Source: a bacterium
GTDB taxonomy: Bacteria > Patescibacteriota > Doudnabacteria > UBA920
DNA length: 39,662 bases
Assembly: GCA_021825655.1 (NCBI GenBank)
Contig: JAKAGU010000007.1
Span: forward strand, 1-39,662
Direction: 5' to 3'
Of this stretch, positions 9,502-19,053 are shown piece by piece (the stretch's first letter is position 1; the number at the start of each line of letters is the position of its first letter). The notes beneath the pieces were generated by a model. The model worked only from the letters and a program-made list of their open reading frames with translations, did not search any database and had not been told where the DNA came from. A program made the translations under genes and the position numbers.

Positions 9502-10155
9502 CTATTTTTTGAAAACTAAATAGCCTCTATTTTCTATGGGGTCAGATGTGTTTTCCGGCAACGCAGTGCTAAAATCGTAACCAAGACTTCTTAATCTGCT
9601 GGCGGTTTCCAGGTTGGCTTCCAAACTGTATTTTTCCCACTCTTTCTGGTCATGAAGCGAACGCATGTGCCTGACTTGGCCCTCCAAATCCGCAAATCTG
9701 GGATACTTGGCAAACATCTCGTTTTTTATAAAACCGAAACGCAAAGGGTTCAACCGTAGTTCGCCTTCCGGGCTTAGCGTCCTCAAGGCTTCCTCCAGCA
9801 TAAATACAGCCTCATCTTTGGTGCGCGTGTGAAAGAGCGGGCCTTTTCTCGAAACAATCAAATCGAAAGAACTTTTTTCAAATTTCCACGGCTGAGCGGC
9901 GTCCATTTCCACGTAGTCCAGCCCGGCGGCCTTGGCTTCCTTGGGAAAATGCATACCGGCAGAAACGACATTCCTCAAACCGAACGCCCGCGCTGCCCGC
10001 TCAACCTGGCAGGTGCCTGCCCCCAGGTCCAAAACCTTTTTCTTTTTTCCCAACTCTTCCATAGAAAGGCCTACGCTGCCCAAAATCTGGCTCGCTTCGT
10101 GAGCCAGCCTCTGTTCGGCCAAGTACGCTTCTGTTTCTCCAAAATTTGTCGCCAT
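9502..10155 (-). CDS. Class I SAM-dependent methyltransferase
   Basis: 217 aa; KVLDLGAGTCQVERAARAFG motif I; SFDLIVSRKGPLFH. Confidence 0.78.
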   Translation of the reverse strand: MATNFGETEAYLAEQRLAHEASQILGSVGLSMEELGKKKKVLDLGAGTCQVERAARAFGLRNVVSAGMHFPKEAKAAGLDYVEMDAAQPWKFEKSSFDLIVSRKGPLFHTRTKDEAVFMLEEALRTLSPEGELRLNPLRFGFIKNEMFAKYPRFADLEGQVRHMRSLHDQKEWEKYSLEANLETASRLRSLGYDFSTALPENTSDPIENRGYLVFKK

Positions 10156-10158
10156 AGC

Positions 10159-11610
10159 CTATTCTATCCTCGGAAACAGCCTGGGGATATTTTCCAGCTT
10201 CGGGTCCCTCAGCACTGCCAACAACTTTTCGCTGGTGTAGGGCAAAAAAGCCCTAAGCCGCTCGGCAACAGCCTTAAGATGTAAAACCGTATGCAAAATA
10301 TCCTTTTTGGCCGCATCCGGGTCAGTTTTTATTTTTTTGAATGGCTCTGTTCTCTGGATATATTCGTCGCACTCGGATATCGACTTCCATATTTCGTCCA
10401 TCGCTTCCTTAAGCCTATATTTGCCCATGACCTCAATCCGGGAATCCTGGCCGCCGAAACCCTGGGGCGGCAAAACCTGGTTTGATACAGCCAGTTTTAA
10501 AATCCTGCTTGCTTGGTTGCCTATGCCGTTCGCCAAACCCGCATTGTAGGTTTCCTGGAACCTTTCCCAGGTGTAATCGCCATCCTCAAACGTCGGCACT
10601 TCCCGCAACAGGTAATAGCGCAGGGCATCTATCGCCTGCTCCTCGGACAAACCTTTTTCCTTCAGCTTAGAGAGTATCTCGTATGGGTCCGCAACATTCC
10701 CCAAAGACTTGGACATCTTCTGGCCCCCGCTGGTTATAAATCCGTGGATGATGATTTGTTTGGAATTCGGCAGTCCGGCCGACATCAGCATGGCCTGCCA
10801 CATGGCCGACTGCTGGCGCAGATTGTCTTTGCCCGCAATCTGCATCCCGGGCCAAAATTGGCCGAACTGCTGTTCGTTCTCCGGCCAGCCAAGCGTGGAA
10901 ATGTAATTAATCAGCGCATCAAACCAGACATACATCACCTGGCTGTCGTCGTCCGGCACAGGAATACCCCAGGGCATTTTTTCCTTCAGCCGTGAAATGC
11001 TGAAGTCCTGCAGGCCCGTCTTCACAAACTGCTTAATCTCGTTAAATCGGAAATCCGGCACCACAAATTCCGGATTGGCTTCATAAAACTTCAGCAGCGG
11101 CTGCTGGTATTTGGAAAATTTAAAAAAATAGTTTTCCTCTTCGATTAATTCAATTTCCAGATTGGGATGGATGGGGCATTTGCCGTCCACCAGCTCCGAG
11201 TCGGTTTTTTCCAACTCGCAGCCCACGCAGTACTTTACCTTGTAAGCCTGCTTGTAAATATCCCCGTTGTCCAAACATTTTTTCCAAAACGCCTGGACGG
11301 CCGCCTTGTGCCTGGGCTCGGTTGTACGGATAAAATGGATGTCCTGGGAAATACCTAAAGCCGGCATCAGATTTTTGAATTTGGCGGCATATTCATCCAC
11401 GTAACCCTGGGTTTCCCGGCCCTGCTCTTCGGCCTTGCGCTGGATTTTTACCCCATGCTCATCCGTACCGGTATTAAAAAACACCTCTTCACCTAACAGC
11501 TTATGGTACCGCGCAATCGCATCCGCCTGGACGATTTCCAAAGCAAAACCCAAATGCGGGTCCGCATTCACATAAGGTAAGGTCGTGGTTATATAAAATT
11601 TATCCGGCAT
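10159..11610 (-). CDS. metG: Methionyl-tRNA synthetase
   Basis: 483 aa; TTTLPYVNADPHLGFALEIVQADAIARY; KMSKSLGNVADP. Confidence 0.97.
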   Translation of the reverse strand: MPDKFYITTTLPYVNADPHLGFALEIVQADAIARYHKLLGEEVFFNTGTDEHGVKIQRKAEEQGRETQGYVDEYAAKFKNLMPALGISQDIHFIRTTEPRHKAAVQAFWKKCLDNGDIYKQAYKVKYCVGCELEKTDSELVDGKCPIHPNLEIELIEEENYFFKFSKYQQPLLKFYEANPEFVVPDFRFNEIKQFVKTGLQDFSISRLKEKMPWGIPVPDDDSQVMYVWFDALINYISTLGWPENEQQFGQFWPGMQIAGKDNLRQQSAMWQAMLMSAGLPNSKQIIIHGFITSGGQKMSKSLGNVADPYEILSKLKEKGLSEEQAIDALRYYLLREVPTFEDGDYTWERFQETYNAGLANGIGNQASRILKLAVSNQVLPPQGFGGQDSRIEVMGKYRLKEAMDEIWKSISECDEYIQRTEPFKKIKTDPDAAKKDILHTVLHLKAVAERLRAFLPYTSEKLLAVLRDPKLENIPRLFPRIE

Positions 11611-11613
11611 AAA

Positions 11614-11645
11614 AGAAAAAAGGGCTTTAAAAGCCCTTTTATTAT
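11614..11645 (-). terminator. Intrinsic terminator downstream of the AI-2E-type gene
   Basis: Minus strand AAAAGGGCTTTTAAAGCCCTTTTTTC: GC stem followed by a U-tract. Confidence 0.75.
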
Positions 11646-11665
11646 AACGATTTTTGTGGATTTTC

Positions 11666-12670
11666 TCAACTTTTTTCTTCCTTACCGCTGGCCAAGAATT
11701 CGTTAATGATAACGGTCAAAGCACTGACAATGGGCACGGCAATCAACAAGCCGACAATCCCGGCTAGCTGGAAACCGGTCAACAAAGCCAGTAAAACCAC
11801 CAGAGGCGAGGTGCCCACGGTTTTCTCCATAACTTTAGGCACCAGGACATAACCCTCGGTCTTCTGGATAATCAAGTACATAATTGCAACCGCCAGGGCC
11901 AAGGGCGGATTTTGGATAAAGGCAAAGAACACGCCGGGCACGGCTGAAAGGAAAGGGCCAATGTAAGGCACCACCTCAAGTATGCCGGCAAGCAGGGCCA
12001 AGAACAGTGCATAGTCCACCCGGAGCAGGCTTAGGCCGATAAAGGCCAGGATAAAAATGGACACGCTTAAAATCACTTGGCCAATCACCCACATGCCCAT
12101 CTTCTTCTGAATTTTGTCTATCAGGTTTACGGCAAAGTCGCGATGCTGGGCAGGCAGCAAAGTAGAAATGAATTTTTTCATGCCCCGGTCTTCCGCCACG
12201 AGGTAAAAAGAAATTACCAATACCGTAATTAGCGTAAAAAAAGCGTTAAATACGCTCACCGTGCCTGTCAGCAAGCCGCCTTTATAACTGTCAGAGAACT
12301 GCTTAAAATAGTTGCCGATGTCGCCTACGGATACAGACGTATTACCCATGAGTCTCTCCAGCTGCAATGCGTAGTCGGGCCACCTTTCCGCCAGCACCCG
12401 CATTTGCCCGATAACCGGCGGCACCAGCAAATACACCACAAATGTCACCGAGGCGAGCACCAGCGCATACACGGCCAAAACGCTCACGGCCCGGGGCACC
12501 CGTTTCTCGCTGAAATAATCCACCATGGGCTCCATGGCCGAAGCGAGAATGAGTGAAATCAGCAGAATGAGCAAAATATCCCTGATCAGCCACAAAAAAG
12601 CCAAAATCAGCCCGGCAAAAATAACTTTTAAAATTACCTGTGTGGAAGTTTCGAGTTCGTTAAATTTCAT
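11666..12670 (-). CDS. AI-2E family transporter (PerM-like permease)
   Basis: About 334 aa, multi-TM; LLAGILEVVPYIGPFLSAVPGVFFAF...GTSPLVVLLALLTGFQLAGIVGLLIAVPI. The alternative TTG start at 12694 is also possible. Confidence 0.9.
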   Translation of the reverse strand: MKFNELETSTQVILKVIFAGLILAFLWLIRDILLILLISLILASAMEPMVDYFSEKRVPRAVSVLAVYALVLASVTFVVYLLVPPVIGQMRVLAERWPDYALQLERLMGNTSVSVGDIGNYFKQFSDSYKGGLLTGTVSVFNAFFTLITVLVISFYLVAEDRGMKKFISTLLPAQHRDFAVNLIDKIQKKMGMWVIGQVILSVSIFILAFIGLSLLRVDYALFLALLAGILEVVPYIGPFLSAVPGVFFAFIQNPPLALAVAIMYLIIQKTEGYVLVPKVMEKTVGTSPLVVLLALLTGFQLAGIVGLLIAVPIVSALTVIINEFLASGKEEKS

Positions 12671-12686
12671 AAGGTGGTGTAAAGCA

Positions 12687-12710
12687 AAATCCAAGCGTTA
12701 GCTTGGATTT
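12687..12710. other. Perfect 10-bp inverted repeat with a stop codon in the loop
   Basis: aaatccaagc-gtta-gcttggattt; the TAA of the 12698..12907 gene is in the loop region. Confidence 0.7.
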
Positions 12711-12907
12711 GTGTTCAACAGTTTATCTGTTTCTTCAATCTTTTTATCCAGCTTCTCAATGCCTTCCAAACAGTACGCTTTGATTTGCTCCTTTAAAAAG
12801 TCCGTCAGGCCTTCGCTCTGCAAATCACGCACTAAAATATCCTTCACCGTCTGGTCTAACGGGGACTGTTGGATCAGTTCAATTAAAGCCTTGATATTTT
12901 CTTCCAT
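12698..12907 (-). CDS. Small protein of unknown function (69 aa)
   Basis: ATG start, tightly placed between neighbours in a co-directional run. Confidence 0.65.
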   Translation of the reverse strand: MEENIKALIELIQQSPLDQTVKDILVRDLQSEGLTDFLKEQIKAYCLEGIEKLDKKIEETDKLLNTNPS

Positions 12908-12909
12908 GA

Positions 12910-13122
12910 TTATTTCTCCATTCCAATGTGGCGCAAAATCTTATGAAGCATAGAGCGCTGATTATGCAGAACGTCCCGGATATCGGGCTGCTCCACGCTT
13001 TTGGGCTTTTCGGGCGCGGGTACAGGGTTGTACTTTTGCCGGTTCAGTTCATAATTCAACATTTCAGACTCGGTGGCGCCTAACATTTCCGCCCCGCTCC
13101 GGCCCCGTTGTTCTATAGACAT
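12910..13122 (-). CDS. Small protein of unknown function (70 aa)
   Basis: Two-nt spacing to the next gene and 1 nt from nfo; co-directional. Confidence 0.6.
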   Translation of the reverse strand: MSIEQRGRSGAEMLGATESEMLNYELNRQKYNPVPAPEKPKSVEQPDIRDVLHNQRSMLHKILRHIGMEK

Positions 13123-13123
13123 A

Positions 13124-13987
13124 TTATTTGCCTTTATTACTTCGCCCCCCTGCCAAAGTCTTTAGAATTTTTATATCTGCTTTCACTTTATCATGCTCGG
13201 TTTCCAAAATCAAGGGAAAGACTGCGGATTTTGGCAAGACTTTTCCCCAGAAACCCAGCAAACTTTCCAGGCCAGCTTTGCCCAAAAGCCCCTCTCCAAT
13301 ATGCTCATGCCTGTCCTTACGCGAACCCAATTCTACTTTGGAATCGTTAATATGGCTCATTTTCAGCCACTTTAGCCCCACCGCCTGGTCAAACTTTTTA
13401 AACACCACCTCCGGCTGAACAAGGTTATAACCGCTGGCCCAGGCATGCTGTGTATCAAAACATACGCCGCCAAAGCCTTCGTGTTTTTTTATGGGTTCCA
13501 TGAGTTCGGCTATTTCCTCAAAAGTGTCGCCTAAAATTTCCCCGGCTCCGGCGGCGATTTCTATCAGCAGCTTCGCGGCACCTTTATAGCCATCCAAAAT
13601 CTTTTTCAAACCTTCCTGGGCCTGTTTAACCGCTTTGACCTTTCCCAAGTCCTTGCCGCTGCCCGTATGGAACATAACGTAGCTACCTTTCAAAAGGCTG
13701 GTACGCTCCAACTCCTGGCGCACGACCGAAACCGAACCGTGATAAATGCGGGAATTGGCAGAGCCAAAATTTATATAATACGGGCAGTGGACCACAAATT
13801 CCTGAAACCCGTATTTTTCCATTTCCAAAAAAAATTTTTCCAAAACTTCGCCGGTCAACTCTGCGGCCGGCCCGCCCTGGGGGCTGCGCGTAAATATCTG
13901 AAAAGTTTCGCACTGTAACTCCGCGGCGTTTTTTGGCGCATTCCAGACTCCGCCGGCAATGGACACATGACACCCTGTTTTAAACAT
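13124..13987 (-). CDS. nfo: Endonuclease IV (AP endonuclease)
   Basis: 287 aa; MFKTGCHVSIAGGVWNAPKNAAELQCETFQIFTRSPQG; GVCFDTQHAWASGYN; MSHINDSKVELGSRKDRHEHIGEG. Confidence 0.95.
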   Translation of the reverse strand: MFKTGCHVSIAGGVWNAPKNAAELQCETFQIFTRSPQGGPAAELTGEVLEKFFLEMEKYGFQEFVVHCPYYINFGSANSRIYHGSVSVVRQELERTSLLKGSYVMFHTGSGKDLGKVKAVKQAQEGLKKILDGYKGAAKLLIEIAAGAGEILGDTFEEIAELMEPIKKHEGFGGVCFDTQHAWASGYNLVQPEVVFKKFDQAVGLKWLKMSHINDSKVELGSRKDRHEHIGEGLLGKAGLESLLGFWGKVLPKSAVFPLILETEHDKVKADIKILKTLAGGRSNKGK

Positions 13988-14078
13988 GTGCGTAAAATTT
14001 ATTGGTTTATTTAATTATATGGCATTTGGGTCTTGGGCGAAAGGCTAAAACCGGCTACACTGGGCAGCCTTAATCTAT

Positions 14079-14099
14079 TATAATAAGCCGGAAGGAGGG
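14079..14099 (+). promoter_or_regulatory. Candidate -10 box (TATAAT) and Shine-Dalgarno (GGAAGGAGGG) for the cfa-like gene
   Basis: tataat at 14079-14084; ggaaggaggg just before the ATG at 14103. -35 is weak. Confidence 0.5.
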
Positions 14100-14102
14100 C
14101 TA

Positions 14103-15296
14103 ATGAAACAGCTCTTTAAACGACACTTGGAAAGCATCTCAAACCGTCTGCCTTTAAGCCTGTCAGTGCACCATACTGACGGATCACGGCAAAAGGTCGG
14201 CCGGGGCGGGCCGGAGGTGGAGTTCTGCATCCGCAGGCCCCGCGTCTACTCCAGCATCCTGCTCAATCCCAGCCTCGCTTTCGGCGAAGCCTACGCCAAC
14301 GGAGGCATCACCATTCCCACCGGCAACCTCTACGAATTTCTCCGGGGTCTCTGGGCAACGGAAACCAACCCGCGCATTGCCATACGCCTGCAAACGCTGG
14401 GCAGCATGTTCCGGCGTTTCTCACGCGGCAATACCCGGCATAAGGCCCTGCACAACGTGCAGGCGCATTACGACAAGTTCCACCGCATTGTCAGTCTGGT
14501 GGTGGACAGCGAAACCCGCTTGTACTCCTGTGCATTTTTCAAACAAGCGGACACGGCTCTCGCCCAGGCCCAAACTGCCAAAACCGCGCGCACCCTGGCC
14601 AAGCTTTCGCTCCGCCCGGGCCAGACGGTTCTGGATATTGGCTGCGGCTATGGCCATATTGCCCACTTTGCCGCCCGGCATTACGGCGTCAGGGTTATGG
14701 GTATCACGCTCAGCGACGAACAACACCGAGTGGCCAGCGAAACAGCCATAAAACAAGGCCTTGCGGTGGACGTGCTCAAAACCGACTACCGGGCCATACC
14801 GGGGCGGTTCGATACGGCCTACAGCGTCGCCATGTATGAAGCGGTCGGCCGCAAGCACTGGGCCGAGTACTTCCGCAAAGTCGCTGACGCGCTGAAACCC
14901 GGTGGCATGTTTCTGCTCCACACGGTAACCCAGCCTCGCTTCCGCCCCATGGATTCGCTCATCAACACCCATGTTTTTCCGGGCAGCGAACTCCCCACCC
15001 CGCGGCAAGTCTTGGCCGCGGCCGAACCCAGCGGCTTTCTCCTGCACCATGCGGAAAGCTGGAAACCGCACTATGCCCGCACCCTGCTCGCCTGGTACGA
15101 CAACCTCAAAGCCCGGCGCGCTGAGGTGCTGTCGCTGTACGACAGCTTCCAAGAGGCCGAGTGGTACTACCGGCTATGGGAAGTCTATCTGACCGGCTGC
15201 GCCGCCAGCTTTTCCGTGGAGGGAGGCATGGACCTGCACCAGTTCGTGTTTTCCAAGGGAAAGGCGGATTGGAATGCTGCCAGTCTTGAGCTGTAG
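14103..15296 (+). CDS. cfa: Cyclopropane-fatty-acyl-phospholipid synthase family protein
   Basis: 397 aa; SLAFGEAYANGGI, YSCAFF, VLDIGCGYG, MYEAVGRKHWAEYF, LLHTVTQ, HYARTLLAWY; residues matching the CFAS bicarbonate/active-site set appear conserved. Confidence 0.93.
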   Translation: MKQLFKRHLESISNRLPLSLSVHHTDGSRQKVGRGGPEVEFCIRRPRVYSSILLNPSLAFGEAYANGGITIPTGNLYEFLRGLWATETNPRIAIRLQTLGSMFRRFSRGNTRHKALHNVQAHYDKFHRIVSLVVDSETRLYSCAFFKQADTALAQAQTAKTARTLAKLSLRPGQTVLDIGCGYGHIAHFAARHYGVRVMGITLSDEQHRVASETAIKQGLAVDVLKTDYRAIPGRFDTAYSVAMYEAVGRKHWAEYFRKVADALKPGGMFLLHTVTQPRFRPMDSLINTHVFPGSELPTPRQVLAAAEPSGFLLHHAESWKPHYARTLLAWYDNLKARRAEVLSLYDSFQEAEWYYRLWEVYLTGCAASFSVEGGMDLHQFVFSKGKADWNAASLEL

Positions 15297-15304
15297 ACCT
15301 CAAA

Positions 15305-15339
15305 AACAGGCTCGTCCACTTTCTTGTGGCGAGCCTGTT
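15305..15339. terminator. Intrinsic terminator between convergent genes
   Basis: aacaggctcg-tccac...gtgg-cgagcctgtt, followed by T-rich gtatttt; convergent cfa/M16 junction. Confidence 0.75.
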
Positions 15340-15353
15340 GTATTTTGCAAAGC

Positions 15354-16619
15354 CTATTTCAACAAACCAGCAAACTTTTCCCGGTCCTGATACGGCCCAA
15401 TAATAGCCAAAGACAAGTTTCTCTTCTGGAAGAGCTGCCGGGCGAGGCTTCTTACGTCCTCTGCGGACACCCGGTCGATTTTTTTGAAAATCTCCTCCGG
15501 GGTTTCAATCTTTGGCAAAAATGCGGCCCGTTCCAGTAGCCAGTCCAAACGTACCTGGTTGTCTTCCAAGGCCAAAATAGATTTGCCTTTGATAAACTCC
15601 TTGGCTTTTTTAAGTTCCTCGGTCCCGACTTTCTCGGTTTTAATTTTGTCCAGTTCCGCCAAAATCACTTTAATAGCTTCTTCTATCTTGCCCACCTGAA
15701 CTCCGCTGCCAATATTAAACACACCGGTGTCCTGGTAGTTGGAGCCCGAAGCCCTGACATAATAAGCCAAGCCCCTGCGCTCCCGCACTTCCAAAAACAG
15801 CCGCGAAGACATGCCCCCGCCTAAAATAGCGGAAAGCACTGACTGGGCGGCGGCGCGCTTATCGCCGTAGGCCAGGCCTTTAAAACCAAAAGCCAGGTGA
15901 GCCTGTTCGGTTTCCTTGAAACTAACCTCAAGCCGGGGCGCGGCCTGCTTGTCCCTGGCCTTGTCCCAGCCGTGGTATTTTTTCTTCGGGTATTTGGCCC
16001 AAAATTTTTCAACCAGCAAACGTAATTTTTTCCGGTCATACTTGCCCGAGATACCCAAAATCATGTTGGGCAGCTGGTAGTGCCGGTTGATGTAATCAAT
16101 AAACATTTCGCGGGAAAATTTCGTCACGGTGTCCTTGCTGCCCGCAATGTCCCTGCCTAGGGCATCTTTCGGCCACATGACGCGTTCCAACACATTCTCA
16201 ATCTCGTACATGGGCGTGTCCTTGTACATATTAATCTCTTCCACAATCACGCCCTTTTCGCGCTCCAGTTCCTTGGCGTCAAATAATGGGGCCTGAATCA
16301 TGTCTGTAAGCACTTCAAAAATCAGTTCCAAATGCTGCGAAGCCGCTTTTATGTAAAACTGGGTATGTTCCTTGCCGGTATTGGCATTCATCTCCCCGCC
16401 AATACCGTCCACCAGCTGGGAAATAGCCAGGGCCGACGGATACTTTTTCGTACCCTTAAACAAAAAATGTTCCAAAAAATGCGAAATGCCCGACTCTTTT
16501 TCCGTTTCGCTGCGGGAGCCGGTTTTTACAAAAAAATCCACCACCACGCTCTCCGCGTCCTGGGATGGAATCTCCAACAAGGTCAGACCGTTTTTCAGTT
16601 TGGTTTTGGTAAATTTCAT
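15354..16619 (-). CDS. M16 family zinc peptidase (pitrilysin/insulinase type)
   Basis: 421 aa; HFLEHFLFKGTKKYP (HxxEH) and E about 77 residues later; ILGGGMSSRLFLEVRERRGLAYYV. Confidence 0.95.
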   Translation of the reverse strand: MKFTKTKLKNGLTLLEIPSQDAESVVVDFFVKTGSRSETEKESGISHFLEHFLFKGTKKYPSALAISQLVDGIGGEMNANTGKEHTQFYIKAASQHLELIFEVLTDMIQAPLFDAKELEREKGVIVEEINMYKDTPMYEIENVLERVMWPKDALGRDIAGSKDTVTKFSREMFIDYINRHYQLPNMILGISGKYDRKKLRLLVEKFWAKYPKKKYHGWDKARDKQAAPRLEVSFKETEQAHLAFGFKGLAYGDKRAAAQSVLSAILGGGMSSRLFLEVRERRGLAYYVRASGSNYQDTGVFNIGSGVQVGKIEEAIKVILAELDKIKTEKVGTEELKKAKEFIKGKSILALEDNQVRLDWLLERAAFLPKIETPEEIFKKIDRVSAEDVRSLARQLFQKRNLSLAIIGPYQDREKFAGLLK

Positions 16620-16882
16620 TGGTTTCTGTTCTTAGTTTTATTAATCAAATCCTGGACCCTAGCCTCATACTTTGCAAGAAACTTTTCAATCTCCCCGAAC
16701 TCCCCCGCCTGTATGTCATGGCTTATTACCTGGAACATTGCCGCTACCGCATCAAAACCCTCTTCCACTTCCGGTGTTTTATTTGTACAGCCTTCGTATG
16801 CCTGGTTGGCCGCGTCAGCCAAAAAAAACAGCCTTTCCCGGTAATGCTCAGCCAATTCATGATTTTTCTCCCCTTCACTCAT
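16616..16882 (-). CDS. Small protein of unknown function (88 aa)
   Basis: 4-nt overlaps with both neighbours in the co-directional run. Confidence 0.65.
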   Translation of the reverse strand: MSEGEKNHELAEHYRERLFFLADAANQAYEGCTNKTPEVEEGFDAVAAMFQVISHDIQAGEFGEIEKFLAKYEARVQDLINKTKNRNQ

Positions 16883-17913
16883 AAAATTTGCTCTTCTAGC
16901 TTGGTTGCCACATTAATAAACTTTCTGGCACCGGCTGAAGTTAAATATACCAAATCCTCAATACGGATGCCACCGACTTTGGGCACGTACACCCCGGGCT
17001 CAATACTGAATACCATGCCCGGCCTGAGTATGTCTTTGGAACCCGGAGAAAGATTGGGCAGTTCGTGGATCTCGAGGCCCGTGCCGTGCCCCAAGGAATG
17101 GATAAAATACTTATCCAATTTTTTTTCCGCCAAAACTCTGACTGCGTGGTCGTAAATTTTGCCTGCCTGAACCCCCGGCCGGGCAGCCTGTATGGATTCC
17201 AAATAAGCCTTTTCCACCTGGCTGTAGGCCGTTTCCAATGTTTTGGGTGCGCGCTTTAAAAACAGAGTCCGGGTAAAATCGCTACAGTAGCTCTTATACT
17301 TAAAGCCGAAATCCAAAATTAAGGCTTCGCCGGTTTTGATAATTTTCTGCGAAGGCACGTGGTGCGGGGTGGCGGCATTAGCCCCGGCAGCGGCAATGGC
17401 CGGAAAACTCACATCTTCCGCCCCAAGCCTGAATCCGGTCTTCTGGATAAACTCCGCCAACTTCCGCTCTGTCCACACTTTCCGTTTCAGCTGTTTTTTC
17501 ACCAAGGCAAACACCGCTGCTGTAATTTCCATGCTTTTTCTGACTTTGGCCAGCTCTTGAATGTCTTTAACCTGCCGCTCCTGGTCTGCAGGGCTGCGCC
17601 GGGCGGTGACTTGCAAGCGGAGCTTGGGGTTTTTATGCTTAATATAAGCGGTTTCATTATAGGTAAACTCGCCGAACAGCTCCAGCGTCTCGTGAGACCG
17701 GATATACCTGCCCACATTTTTAAGCAGGTCGGTGCGCTGAATGCCAGGAGCTTTTTCCAGCCCGTCGCCGAAAAACACCAAATTGTTTTTTTTCAACAGC
17801 AAATAGCCGTGCATAAAAGTGCGGCCGATTAGGTATGCCAAATTTTCGGGCTTTTTAATCAACACCGGCTGCCGCAGCTGAGCCTGTATTTTTTTTATCC
17901 GCTGTCTATTCAT
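16879..17913 (-). CDS. M24 family metallopeptidase (Xaa-Pro aminopeptidase-like)
   Basis: 344 aa; ILDFGFKYKSYCSDFTRTLF, HSLGHGTGLEIHELPNLSPGSKDILRPGMVFSIEPGVY, GGIRIEDLV. Confidence 0.93.
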   Translation of the reverse strand: MNRQRIKKIQAQLRQPVLIKKPENLAYLIGRTFMHGYLLLKKNNLVFFGDGLEKAPGIQRTDLLKNVGRYIRSHETLELFGEFTYNETAYIKHKNPKLRLQVTARRSPADQERQVKDIQELAKVRKSMEITAAVFALVKKQLKRKVWTERKLAEFIQKTGFRLGAEDVSFPAIAAAGANAATPHHVPSQKIIKTGEALILDFGFKYKSYCSDFTRTLFLKRAPKTLETAYSQVEKAYLESIQAARPGVQAGKIYDHAVRVLAEKKLDKYFIHSLGHGTGLEIHELPNLSPGSKDILRPGMVFSIEPGVYVPKVGGIRIEDLVYLTSAGARKFINVATKLEEQIL

Positions 17914-19048
17914 TGACCACTTCCCTTCTCAAGTGCTGGGGAATACGCACTAAGATATCATAAGTGATGGTATTGCACACCTTGGCTAAAGCCGCAGCGG
18001 AATTTTCATCGCCCGACTCCGGGCTAATCACAGTCGCCTTGTCGCCCACCCTGGCTCCGGGCACGCTGCTGACATCCACCACAGTTAAATTCATGCTGAC
18101 TCTGCCCAAAATTTTGCAGTACCGCCCTTGCACTTGCACCTGGCCCAGATTGGACAGCCTCCTGTCCACGCCCTCATAATAACCCGCAGGCAAAGTGGCT
18201 ATCTTCATGGGTGCAAGGGCCTTAAAAGTAATATTATAGCCCACGAAATCTCCCGGCTGGATATCTTTAATTCCTGCCACCAAGGTCTCCAAAGCAAGAC
18301 AGGGCTTCAATCCCGGGATTTTTCCGGTTTGGTCAAAACCATATAAACCTATACCCAGCCTGACTACATTGGCCTGGATTTCCGGGCTAAAAACCGTACC
18401 CGCGGAATTCGACAAATGCCAGTATTTGATTCGGGGGAAAACGGAACGGCATTTTTGCACCACGCGGTTCCAGGCTGCAATTTGCTTTTCGGTGAATTCC
18501 CGGCTTTTGCCGTCTGCGTCCGCCAAATGGCTGCACACGCCTTCAACTAACAGGTTGGGGTTGGATTGGATGAGTGAAATCGCCTGTTCCAGCTGTTCGG
18601 GCAGCACTCCCTGCCTGTGCATGCCGGTGTCAATTTTTAAGTGCACCCGTGTTGGCCGGGACAAATTTTTAACCAGCTCTTCCAGCTGGCCGAAACTGAC
18701 AATGGTAAAAGCGACATCTTTCAAATTCGTGTTCGCCAAATGCTCGAGCGTGGAATACCCGATAACCAAAATTTCGGTGGCAATGCCGCTACTCCTTAAC
18801 ACCAAAGCTTCATAAAAAGAATCCACTACAAAAAATGGCAGGTTGTGGTCATCCAGAATCTTGCCCACCTCCACCAAACCGTGGCCATAGGCATTGCTCT
18901 TGAGCACGGGGGCAAACTTGACCGCAGGAAATTTATCCTGGAATTGCCGCAGGTTGTTGCGCAGCCTATCTTTAAATACCAGCACTCTAACTAAGGGCTG
19001 GTATTTAAATCGGGGGCGGAATATTTTCCTAAGGATTTGCTTAAACAA
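17906..19048 (-). CDS. alr: Alanine racemase
   Basis: 380 aa; FAPVLKSNAYGHGLVEVG (PLP lysine), HLKIDTGMHRQGV, YYEGVDRRLSNLG, GRVSMNLTVVDVS. Confidence 0.95.
   Translation of the reverse strand: MFKQILRKIFRPRFKYQPLVRVLVFKDRLRNNLRQFQDKFPAVKFAPVLKSNAYGHGLVEVGKILDDHNLPFFVVDSFYEALVLRSSGIATEILVIGYSTLEHLANTNLKDVAFTIVSFGQLEELVKNLSRPTRVHLKIDTGMHRQGVLPEQLEQAISLIQSNPNLLVEGVCSHLADADGKSREFTEKQIAAWNRVVQKCRSVFPRIKYWHLSNSAGTVFSPEIQANVVRLGIGLYGFDQTGKIPGLKPCLALETLVAGIKDIQPGDFVGYNITFKALAPMKIATLPAGYYEGVDRRLSNLGQVQVQGRYCKILGRVSMNLTVVDVSSVPGARVGDKATVISPESGDENSAAALAKVCNTITYDILVRIPQHLRREVVNE
18971..19009. repeat. Perfect 13-bp inverted repeat inside the alr 5' coding region
   Basis: tttaaataccagc (18971-18983) and gctggtatttaaa (18997-19009), 13-nt loop. 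Confidence 0.85.
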
Positions 19049-19053
19049 AATTT

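Noticed and set aside
14421-15152. 243-aa minus-strand ORF opposite cfa
   Set aside because: Antisense shadow of a well-supported CFAS gene in GC-richer sequence.
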